Notes under the pieces: model-generated
Told to the model about the DNA's origin: nothing
What the model saw: only the letters and a program-made list of their open reading frames with translations
The model's database searches: none
Assembly: GCF_003010915.2 (NCBI RefSeq)
Contig: NZ_CP028426.1
Location: forward strand, 1,736,001 to 1,800,000
Length of the DNA stretch: 64,000 nucleotides
Reading direction: 5' to 3'
Source: Gulosibacter molinativorax
GTDB taxonomy: Bacteria > Actinomycetota > Actinomycetes > Actinomycetales > Microbacteriaceae
Translations under genes and position numbers: made by a program
Part shown: positions 8,965-17,198 of the stretch, one piece after another
How the letters are laid out: each line of letters starts with the position of its first letter
How positions within the stretch are numbered: position 1 is the first letter of the stretch

Positions 8965-11384
8965 GATTCGATTCCCATATCCACTAGATTTCTGGAGACT
9001 GTTGATTGCAAACTCGCACAAATCTGCTCCAGGTTGCTGACGGTATCCGCGTAGCGCTCGCCAAGTTCGTTGATCCGAGCAACGAGACGAAGCGTCAGTT
9101 CAGCAACCTCGTCGTTGAGGTTTCGGGCGATTATGCCATGCCACTTATCATCAATTACTAAAGTCTGCACATCGGACTCGGTCAGACTTCCATACTTACG
9201 CAACGTGTGCTCGTCAAGTGCCAGCTGGGCATCCTTAGCTGCTTTCTTCGCAGCCGTCTCTGAGTCAAATAGCCTTAGCGCGTCAGCTGCACGTTCGAGC
9301 GTCTCGTTATCCTGTGTTGCCTTTGCTTCTCTAATTGCAGCCGTGAGTAGTTGCTTTGTGTAGGCGCCTTTGTCGTTACTGGCGTCCGCCAACAAGCCCC
9401 CGTCAACTCCATGCTCTTCAGAGTGCTCAGTCAGTGCGCCTGTCGCAGATTCCAAATTGGAGTTCAACTCGTCAAGATGTGCCTGTTCTTCTGAGAAGTA
9501 GTGCGCCACGATAAGTGCAGGTGGCACAAGGTCCATTTTGTACTTTGCTTTCTTGCGTCCTGCACCGATGACAAGGTCGGGTTCTTCAGAGAGCTTTCGT
9601 TCCTTATCCTCAATCGTTGCCCTAGGCTTGGACGCTTCCAGCCACCCGTCGTTCATCACGAGGAATACATCGTCATTCATGACGTCGTTCCAGTAGGTCA
9701 TCAGCTGCTGGTATGCGTCGTACTCACTGAGGAGTGGCACGTCTTTGAAACGAGCCAAGAAGTCTTCACTCAGTTCAGTGATCAGTTCTGATGGATTCGT
9801 CGAGGAGTTGATTCCAACGAGCTTGTCTCGGTGGTCTGTGAACCATTCGCGGACGATCTCACGCACCTGACCTTGGAGCTCGACAAACCCCGGAGCATCA
9901 AGGATCGCCTGCTGCACTTCACTCACATCGACAGCAAGGTCACTGTAACCGGGGCGGTTCGGCCTGAACAGCTGACCCCGTAGCTCCGGGAAGGACTCCC
10001 AGTATTCTGCAAGTGCGTCGAGGTCACGGTTCGGAATTCCACCATGAATATGGGCATGGAGATCTTGCAGATCTTCTGGTTCAGTCGAGTCGATATAGCG
10101 CGGGATATTGAGGTTGTAGTCGTTCTTCGCGTCGGCAATCTCACTCAGCGGCACCATGCGAGAGTAGCGCTCGGTTTCAATCTGCTTATTGAAAGTGTCG
10201 ACGATCTTGTGGATGTCTTGATGACGCAAACGGTTCTTGTTGCCGTCCTTCACGAACCCCCTGGAAGCGTCGATCATGAAGACTCCACTACGTGCGACCG
10301 CATTCTCCTTATCGAGAATTACGATGCATGCGGGAATACCGGTGCCGTAGAACAAGTTCGCAGGCAGGCCGATGATGCCCTTGATGAAGCCACGCTTCAG
10401 AAGCTCCTTGCGAATATTGGCCTCGGCATTTCCGCGGAAGAGTACGCCGTGTGGAAGGATAACCGCTGCTTTACCCTCTGATTTGAGTGAAGTGAGTGCG
10501 TGAAGCAGGAAGGCGTAGTCACCGTTCTTTTCAGGTGGCATGCCGTACTCGAAACGTCCGAAGTCATTCTCGAGGCCGTTCGACCACGACTTGACTGAGA
10601 ACGGCGGGTTCATGACGACGTAGTCGAATGTCTTGAGGCGAGTGCCGTCAGTGAGCTTCGGGCTCGTAATGGTGTCGCCCTTGTGAATCTCCGCAGTTTC
10701 GTTGCCATGGAGAATCATGTTCATACGGGACAACGCCCAGGTTGCATTGTCTTTCTCCTGGCCATAAATTGTCATGCCGCGAGGTGCTTGGGCGGCAGCC
10801 TTCAGCAGTAACGATCCTGAGCCACAGGCCGCGTCGTACACCGTCTCGTCTTGGCGAGTCTGGCTGTTGATGCCGACGACCTGCGCAACGACGCGCGACA
10901 CTTCGGCAGGCGTATAGAACTGCCCTTTGCTCTTGCCTGACTCTGTGGCGAAGTGTCGCATCAGGTACTCGTAGGCATCACCGAGGAGATCGTCGCCCTC
11001 TGCGCGAGAGCCGCGGAAGTCCAGCTCGTTGAATATCGTCACCAGCTTGGAGAGACGGTCCTGCATCTCCTTACCGTTACCGAGCTTCTCAGCATCGTTA
11101 AAGTCGGCTTGGTCGATGACGTTGCGTAGATCGTTGGCTTCGGCAAGCTTGCCAATTATCTTGTTGAAGCGGTCACCGATTTCTTTGTCGCCCTTCGCAG
11201 CGAGCATGTCGTCGAACGAGCCACCCTCCGGCACCTCGATCAAGCTGTCAGGATCAGACTTCGCTTTGTCCGTGACGTACTTCATGAAGAGGAGTGTCAG
11301 CACATAGTCCTTGTACTGACTAGCGTCCATGCCGCCACGCAGCTCGTTCGCGCCCGCCCAGAGAGAGCTGTACAGATCAGACTT
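8961..11384 (-). pseudogene. hsdM: Type I restriction enzyme, M subunit, 3' part (5' end cut off by IS)
   Basis: From ATG 11,330 the frame encodes 789 residues with the AdoMet motif YDAACGSGSLLL near residue 165 and the catalytic NPPF near 243, typical of N6-adenine HsdM. The frame continues upstream to 11,384 with family-like N-terminal sequence (SDLYSSLWAGANELRGG), where an IS begins. The missing first codons are found at 14,199-14,219 on the other side of the IS. Together they give 813 residues. The next in-frame codons inside the IS contain a TGA and no start codon, so only the internal ATG 11,330, with a weak ribosome site, could be used. The methylase may therefore be inactive or poorly made. 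Confidence 0.9.
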
Positions 11385-11465
11385 CCCTACGTGCCAGGGT
11401 TGAGTGAGTCCACCGGTTCATAGCAAATCCGCCTCGTAGGGCGTGTTGAAGGATCCACCAACCTG

Positions 11466-11906
11466 ATGAGTAGCAATGCCCCAATCACCACGATCGATGT
11501 GGACAATGGAAGAGTGTCCGCTCCCTCGAATCCAACTGGCCCGACCCGTCGTCGGTCGTTCACCCCTGCCCAGAAACTCCAGTACCTGTCCGAGTACGAG
11601 ACCGCTTGCGAAACCGGGCAAGGCGGCGCGTTCCTGCGTCGGCATGGCCTCTACTCGTCATTGATGTCGGAATGGCGACGTCAACGTGACGCGGGCCTCC
11701 TCGAGGGCAAACAGCCCGGCGACACGGTCGGGGCACCCTCGCGGGAGCAAGCCGAGATCGCGCGGTTACGGCGAGAACTCGCCAAAGCCGAGCGGAAGCT
11801 TGCGACCACGGAAACGGCGTTAGACATCATGGGAAAAGCACACGCGCTCTTGGAACAACTCTCCGAGAGCGCGGACCCCGACCCGAAGCACAAGAAGCGC
11901 TCATGA
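11466..11906 (+). CDS. Transposase OrfA of IS copy A1
   Basis: A 146-residue protein with a helix-turn-helix region (SFTPAQKLQYLSEYE ... LRRHGLYSSLMSEWRRQRDAG) that binds the IS ends, then a leucine-zipper-like helix (AEIARLRRELAKAERKLATTETALDIM). The stop overlaps the OrfB start as ATGA. The same protein is encoded in copy A2. Confidence 0.88.
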   Translation: MSSNAPITTIDVDNGRVSAPSNPTGPTRRRSFTPAQKLQYLSEYETACETGQGGAFLRRHGLYSSLMSEWRRQRDAGLLEGKQPGDTVGAPSREQAEIARLRRELAKAERKLATTETALDIMGKAHALLEQLSESADPDPKHKKRS

Positions 11907-12855
11907 ACACCTACCTCGAACTCACCGATGCCGGGGTCCCGACCCGGCAGGCTGCGACCTTGACTGGTGTGTCGCGGGCGACCGCGGCGCGGGCGATCGC
12001 CCGCGCGAGGCGTCCTGACCCGGCGCCTGCTGGCCCGCGCCCGGTCCCGGTGAACAAGCTCTCGCTCGCGGAACGAGCCCGGATCTTGGCGGTGTTGAAT
12101 AGCGAGGAGTTCGTGGATAAGCCGCCGTTACAGGTGTACGCGATCCTGCTGGAGCGGGGCGAGTATGTCGGGTCGGTGTCCACGATGTATCGCGTGCTGG
12201 GCGAGAACTCCTTGGTGCGGGAACGTCGCCGGCTTGCGACGCATCCGCCACGGAAGGTGCCGGAGTTGATCGCGACCGCGCCTGGGGAAGTTTTCTCGTG
12301 GGATATTACGAAGCTCCCGGGGCCGGTGAAGGGCACGTATTACGACGCGTACGTGATGATCGATATTTTCTCCCGCTATATCGTGGGCGCGATCGTGCAT
12401 TCCTGCGAGGACGGGGTCCTCGCCAAAGAGATGATGCTGGACGCGTTCGGGATCCACGGCACCCCGCAGGTCGTGCATTCTGATGGTGGCCCATCGATGA
12501 CTTCGAAAACGGTGCAGACGCTGCTGGCCGATCTTGGGGTGGTGCGGTCGCGTTCCCGCCCGCACGTGTCGAATGATAATCCGTATTCGGAAGCGCTCTT
12601 CAAGACGATGAAATACCTGCCGGAGTTCCCTGACCGGTTCTCGTCACTGGTCCATGCGCGGCAGTTCCTGGACGAGTTCGTGCATGCCTATAACCATCAT
12701 CACCGGCATTCCGGGATCGGGATGCATACGCCTGCGGATGTGCATTACGGGCTTGCTGACATGGTTGATCGAGACCGTGACGCGACCCTGGACGCTGCTC
12801 GTCGAGCGCATCCGGAACGCTTCGGTACCCGAGCACAGGTGGGCCGCCCCCGTTG

Positions 12856-13727
12856 TTAGGTCCGCTCAGTATGCGAGTCGATTTCTTCTAACTGGTGGGT
12901 GCAAGATCGAGCGTACTCGACCGGCGACCGGTATCCGAGCGAGGAATGCCGACGCTCATGGTTGTACTCGTGTTTCCAGTCGCTGATCACGACCCGAGCA
13001 TGAAGCAGCGAGTAGAAACTGTTGATGTTCAAGCACTCGTCACGGAGCCTCGAGTTGAACGACTCTACATATCCGTTGCGCCAGGGCTGGCCCGGTGGAA
13101 TGTACGACAATCCGGTTCTTGTGCCTGCCCACTCTGCTACGGCGTCGGAGATGAACTCCGGCCCGTTGTCACTGCGCAGCACCATTGGTGCCCCGTGTAC
13201 GGCGACGAGTTCCTCGAGATGCCGGATGAATCGCTCGGCGGTGATCGACCGCTCCACGAGACCGCCCAAACATTCGCGGGTGTGTTCGTCTACGATCGAG
13301 CAGATCTTGATCGCTTTGCCGCGCTCATCGACATCGAACTGGAAATCGACCGCCCAGACAACGCCCGGCGCAGTCGCGGCAGGCGCTTCGATAGTTGAAG
13401 CCCCGATGCGCTTGCGCCTGCGCTTCTGTGGCACGCGGAGCCCTTCTTCACGCCATAAACGCTGCACCTTCTTGTGGTTCACGTCCCAGCCCTCGCCGCG
13501 GGCATCGTGATACGCGCGACGGTACCCCCACCTCGGGTGATTCTTCGCAAACATCCGCAGCCAGTCGCGAAGCGCCCGGTCGGGATCTGCTGGAGTATCA
13601 CCTTTGAGTGGCCGCCGCCAGGCGGAGCGGGAAAGCCCGGCCAGACGGCACGCCCTACGCTCACTGATCTGCAGGGTGCGAATCAGGTGCGCGATCGCGG
13701 CACGCCGTCTACCCGGGCCTAAAAGTT
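12856..13727 (-). CDS. Transposase OrfB of IS copy B1
   Basis: The integrase-fold DDE transposase of an IS3-family element: WAVDFQFDVDE (first Asp), LRSDNGPEF (second Asp), GYVESFNSRLRDECL (Glu), then WKHEYNHERRHSSLGYRSP. A start Met is available at 13,554, but the frame is open back to OrfA. OrfB is normally made as an OrfAB fusion by a -1 shift, and a slippery AAACTTTT lies at the end of OrfA (about 13,719-13,727). Confidence 0.88.
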
Positions 13728-14003
13728 TCCCTCAGCCAACTCCTTGAGCGCGGCCTTCTCGAGCTCAGCCTCAGCGAGCAACCGTTTCAAGGTCGCATTC
13801 TGCTTCTCGAGTTCTTTCAACCGTTTCGCGTCTTCGGCTTTCATGCCGCCGTACTGGTTTCGCCACCGAAAATAGGTTTGCTCCGTGACGCCGAGCTCGC
13901 GGCAGGCATCGGCGACGGTATTGCCCTCGCCAAGGAGCCGGTCGGCTTGCCCCAGTTTCCGGACGATTTGCTCCGGGGTGTGACGTTTTCTTTGCTTGCT
14001 CAT
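13719..14003 (-). CDS. Transposase OrfA of IS copy B1
   Basis: About 94 residues from MSKQRKRHTPEQIV (an in-frame Met 7 codons earlier is possible). Helix-turn-helix (TVADACRELGVTEQTYFRWRN) followed by the YGGM motif and a leucine zipper (RLKELEKQNATLKRLLAEAELEKAALKEL), the standard IS407-group OrfA. It binds the IS ends and supplies the N-terminus of the OrfAB transposase. Confidence 0.9.
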   Translation of the reverse strand: MSKQRKRHTPEQIVRKLGQADRLLGEGNTVADACRELGVTEQTYFRWRNQYGGMKAEDAKRLKELEKQNATLKRLLAEAELEKAALKELAEGNF

Positions 14004-14198
14004 CGTGTGATCCATTCTCCCCATGATCGCGGGGTGTTGGACTCACATAACGAATGGACCTAGAAAGAGGGGTCAGCCCACAGGCCCGTCCGAAGATTCT
14101 TGAGCGGGAACCGGCGGCGTGGATCAACCCGCCATCTGTCGACGAGATCGAATTAGCTGCCTAACACCCACCGGCCTCATTCACCTTGACAAATACCG

Positions 14199-14219
14199 CT
14201 TTTTCAAAGCCACCTTCAC
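14199..14219 (-). pseudogene. hsdM: Severed 5' end of hsdM (first 7 codons)
   Basis: On the minus strand GTG at 14,217-14,219 begins MKVALKK, preceded by GAGGGTGG as ribosome site and an in-frame TAA further upstream. Joining it to 11,384 after removing the IS and one copy of the CTT duplication gives MKVALKKSDLYSSLWAG, a normal HsdM N-terminus. This fixes both the original start codon and the original promoter side of the restriction operon. Confidence 0.8.
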
Positions 14220-14482
14220 GCCACCACCCTCGCGTGATTAATCATCTTGTCTGACGGGGCTGCGTTGATCATGTTTCGATGTTCTCCTTGCCCGAGGGCA
14301 AATTTAAGTGGGTAATTCTTGGCTCAGTATCCAACGTACCGGTGGCCACCGACACTAGGCGGATCACTTGATGCAGCGGGGAGCGTACGTGCTGCGACCA
14401 AGCGCTGCCATCTACCTTTGATTATCCCATGAACAGGGGTTTTATTAAAGAGCGAACCAGCGAACCGTAAACGACGCACTCG
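14220..14482 (-). promoter_or_regulatory. Original upstream region of the hsd operon
   Basis: About 260 bp between the severed hsdM start and the IS4-like element. No gene is visible. By position it should carry the native promoter of the restriction operon, now separated from most of hsdM by 2.8 kb. I do not see a clear -35/-10 pair. Confidence 0.4.
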
Positions 14483-14492
14483 ACTCTAGGAC

Positions 14493-15958
14493 CAATACCG
14501 TTCAGTTAGCAGCGACTGACGCTGATCGTCGTCTGCTTAGCAGGCTGGGGCCAGTCGGCGTGCTCGGCACGTTTGACGTGCCACTTCACGTACTTCCGTT
14601 TCACCACCCGGGGAGCAGAACGGCGTCGACGCACGGGATTGAGCCGCGCAAGGAGCCGGCGAAGGAACCCGAGCCAGCCGGGACCGTCGCGGTCATGCTG
14701 GTCAGGGGAAAAAAGCGCCCGGATGGGCGAGGGTTTGACGAGTGATCCGCAACGCAGCAACAAAACTCACCCGGTCCGGATCATGCCCTTGATGGGCGGC
14801 AGCCTCGCCCATCAAGGACCGGATCGCGAAGTGGCAGCACAAGTGTCCCCAGATCTCCTGCAACACCAGATCCGGAGACTTGGAACGCAGCACCGTACGC
14901 GGCCCTCGTTGGTGGGTCTTGAGCTCGTCGAAGGCCAGCTCGATCTCCCACCGCTGGGAATAACCGGCGGCCAGCTGCGTGGCAGACACCTCATCCGGAT
15001 CAAGCAGGGTTGTGAACAGACGGTATCGCTCGGGATGTTCGCGGCCGTCATCGATCGTGTAGTCGATCACGCGCACGCGCATCGGCTCGGCCCGCCGGGC
15101 TGCGGCCGAGTGCGTCTGGCGCAGGTCAGCCAGCCACGACCCGTCGGGTAGATCCGCGACGTGGACCGGCTTCGGTGCGCTCTTGTCGGTGCGGATCCGC
15201 CACAACAAGTCCGCGCCGGTCGCGGTAGCCTTCCGCCACAGGGCGTAGGAGAAGAACCCGCGGTCGGCGGTGAGCACCATCCCCCGTTGCAGCTTCGGCA
15301 CAAGCCGCGCAGCGAGGGTCGCTTCGGATTCGCGGTAGGGGCCGATCTCAGCAGCGAAGATGGCGTGGGTGCCACACTCCGCCAACGCCACGACCCGGGC
15401 TTGGGGGAACGCGGACTGCTCGCCCTTGCTGGTCGCAGGTCGACCGAAGTGCGCGTGGTTCACCGCAGTGTCGGCAACATCGAGGCACATTCCATCGATC
15501 GCGACCAGCCGACGGCCCGCCAACCAGACACCCGGCGTGCTCGCGTCACCGATCGGGTTCGCGACTCGCTCGAACAGCGCAGCCAACGGTTCGAACCCCA
15601 ACCGGGCCCGAGCTTGGAAGATCGCAGACTTGCTCGGTGGTGTGTAGGTTTCGGTCCAGCCAGAGGCCCAGGACAGGCCATCGGTCAATTGCGACCAGAT
15701 GTCCTCGTACGACCCCTCCGAGTACAGCGCCATTCCGATGGAGAAATACGCCATCACCCGCGCCGGTAGCGAGCGATGACGTTGCTCGGTACGACCTGTC
15801 TCGGCGATCACGTCATCGACCACGCCGGGCGGGAACACCCGCGTCAGCACACCGACCGACACCAAATCCGACAACCGACGTTCGGACTCCGACTTCTTCC
15901 ACCCAGCTCTTGGCATACCACCAAACTACACCGCTGTAACCCTAACTGAACGGTATTG
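14493..15958 (-). mobile_element. IS4-family insertion sequence
   Basis: 1,466 bp bounded by perfect 17-bp inverted repeats CAATACCGTTCAGTTAG and flanked by a 10-bp target duplication ACTCTAGGAC (14,483-14,492 and 15,959-15,968). A 10-bp duplication is characteristic of the IS4 family and agrees with the transposase type. Confidence 0.93.
14506..15916 (-). pseudogene. IS4-family transposase with a late frameshift
   Basis: The main frame (14,702-15,916, 404 residues) has an IS4 N-terminal domain (SDLVSVGVLTRVFPPGVVDDVIAETGR) and the DDE core: VAIDGMCLDVAD, LTADRGFFS, and the Y-(2)-R-(3)-E-(6)-K signature in YSQRWEIELAFDELKTH. After LAHPGAFFP it stops, yet the usual C-terminal end (VVKRKYVKWHVKRAEHADWPQPA) continues in another frame to 14,506. 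The switch lies at a run of six A/T around 14,706-14,715. One extra base there explains it. Either a mutation, a read error, or recoding. Confidence 0.85.
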
Positions 15959-16112
15959 ACTCTAGGACTCTTCTTTCACGTGCCCGAGAGGTAGAGGCTT
16001 TGTCAGGTCAGTGAACCTCCCCCCAACGGCAACAGCAGATGGGCGCTTCCCTCTTGGCAACTAACAGCTGCACTTCACGATTCGTTCACGCGCTCTCCGT
16101 AACTTCCCTGCC

Positions 16113-16289
16113 ATGGACGAATCATTCGACCTTCCGCTCTGCCCCGACTGCCTTGGTCGGCTCGAGCCTCTGCCGCTCGGTGACACCGTGGTCATGAGTT
16201 GCCCGCTGTGCGGGTTCGAGGGTGAGTCCTTTCAAGCAGAGATACGACCGTATCCCACGATCGATGAGTCGTTGCCGGAAATTGGATAA
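16113..16289 (+). CDS. Small zinc-ribbon protein, copy 1 (58 aa)
   Basis: A 58-residue acidic protein, MDESFDLPLCPDCLGRLE..., with two knuckles CPDC and CPLC about 25 residues apart, expected to bind one zinc. No enzymatic domain. A TAACTT -10 box lies 7 nt before the ATG, so it is probably leaderless. A near-identical copy sits 500 bp downstream. Very small zinc ribbons of this kind occur in phage and mobile DNA; the role is unknown. Confidence 0.7.
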   Translation: MDESFDLPLCPDCLGRLEPLPLGDTVVMSCPLCGFEGESFQAEIRPYPTIDESLPEIG

Positions 16290-16458
16290 ACCTCGATATC
16301 TCGCGCATTGGTGCGCTAGATAGATAGTTGCCGCTGCCACCTCCTAATACATGAGATTCTACTCTCGCAGCAACACAGTAAATACAGCGCTACTTACCGG
16401 CTAAAAACAGAAGAATGCTGTTAAATAGTTCGCTATTGACCTTCAATTATTAATAGAT

Positions 16459-16710
16459 ATGAATCAAGACGAATTCACTAAATTATTTAAATACATGCAA
16501 GAGATGCGGAGCGAAATTCGTGCTGCACTTGAGCAAAAAGCCGACAAGCGAGATGTTGATCGTATTTTGAGCGGGCTAGACCGACTGGCTGCACAGGCAG
16601 ATACGGACGACACCGAGCGCCTCGCCCTCAGTAGTCAGGTGAACCGACATGAGGAATGGATTGAGCAGGCAGCACCGAAGCTAGGTGTATCGTTCGAACC
16701 CGGCACTTAA
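16459..16710 (+). CDS. Small coiled-coil protein (83 aa)
   Basis: An 83-residue protein beginning MNQDEFTKLFKYMQEMRSEIRAALEQKADKRDVDRIL, a charged amphipathic helix with heptad-like spacing, likely a coiled coil. No known domain. It lies between the two zinc-ribbon copies in an AT-rich stretch; no good ribosome site is seen. Could be phage-derived. Confidence 0.5.
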   Translation: MNQDEFTKLFKYMQEMRSEIRAALEQKADKRDVDRILSGLDRLAAQADTDDTERLALSSQVNRHEEWIEQAAPKLGVSFEPGT

Positions 16711-16791
16711 CACCGCGCCTTTCGAAGCCAGGCGTTCAGGAAATTTTGGCTGCGTCTGGACTCCTACCGTGCCCCGCGTATCATTCACGCT

Positions 16792-16968
16792 ATGGACGAA
16801 GCGTTCGATCTTCCGCTCAGCCCCGACTGTCTTGGTCGGCTCGAGCCTCTACCGCTCGGTGACGTGGTGGTCATGAGCTGTCCACTGTGCGGGTTCGAGG
16901 GTGAGTCATTTCAAGCAGAGATACGACCGTATCCCGAGATCGATGAGTCGTTACCGGAAATTAGATAA
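16792..16968 (+). CDS. Small zinc-ribbon protein, copy 2 (58 aa, one Cys lost)
   Basis: Same length and nearly same sequence as the copy at 16,113, but the first knuckle reads SPDC instead of CPDC, so only three of four zinc ligands remain. A TATCAT box lies 7 nt before the ATG (leaderless layout). The clean open frame and mostly synonymous changes suggest it is still under selection. Confidence 0.68.
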   Translation: MDEAFDLPLSPDCLGRLEPLPLGDVVVMSCPLCGFEGESFQAEIRPYPEIDESLPEIR

Positions 16969-17068
16969 GTTTCGAGACATACCAACTCGACTCAACCCTT
17001 AGGATATCCACCACTACGATATCGGTAAGTGAATTCCCACCGTCAGCAAGATGACCATTTACTAACTC

Positions 17069-17096
17069 TTGCATTTATTTCCAAAACCCTTATACT
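17069..17096 (+). promoter_or_regulatory. Promoter of the surface-protein gene
   Basis: TTGCAT (17,069-17,074), a 16-bp spacer and TATACT (17,091-17,096), about 100 bp upstream of the start of the LRR protein. The surrounding 16,969-17,198 is AT-rich and otherwise empty. Confidence 0.5.
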
Positions 17097-17198
17097 AAAC
17101 GTCGTTAACAGGTGAGAGAAATAAACCATTGCTATTGAGTCGAGCAACGACGCCACTCAGGCTATAAACATATAACTAAATAGGGAATAAACACGTCT

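Larger units (their letters stand above)
12840..14080 (-). mobile_element. IS3-family (IS407-like) element, copy B1
   Basis: 1,241 bp with terminal inverted repeats starting TGGGC(C/T)G(C/A)CCCC and containing TAGGTCC. It is flanked by the 4-bp duplication CAGG (12,836-12,839 and 14,081-14,084) inside OrfB of copy A1. A 4-bp duplication and an OrfA/OrfB pair fit the IS407 group. Copy B2 at 38,576-39,816 is the same sequence and orientation. Confidence 0.93.
11903..14164 (+). pseudogene. Transposase OrfB of IS copy A1, disrupted by nested IS
   Basis: The reading frame matches the 338-residue OrfB of copy A2 up to GTRAQ at 12,839, is then interrupted by the IS407-like element, and resumes at 14,085 with RPKILEREPAAWINP to the stop at 14,164. 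The rve/DDE catalytic core (SWDITKLPG, VHSDGG, then NPYSEALFK with the Glu) is upstream of the break, but the C-terminus is replaced. Copy A1 may no longer move by itself. Confidence 0.88.
11385..14198 (+). mobile_element. IS3-like element, copy A1, interrupted by a second IS
   Basis: Identical in its readable parts to copy A2 at 21,890-23,458. Ends are CCCTACGTGCCAGGG on the left and TTGACAAATACCG on the right, imperfect inverted repeats of one another. It is flanked by a 3-bp duplication CTT (11,382-11,384 and 14,199-14,201). It inserted into the seventh codon region of hsdM. Bases 12,840-14,083 are a nested IS407-like element plus its 4-bp duplication. Length without the insert is 1,569 bp. 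Confidence 0.9.
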
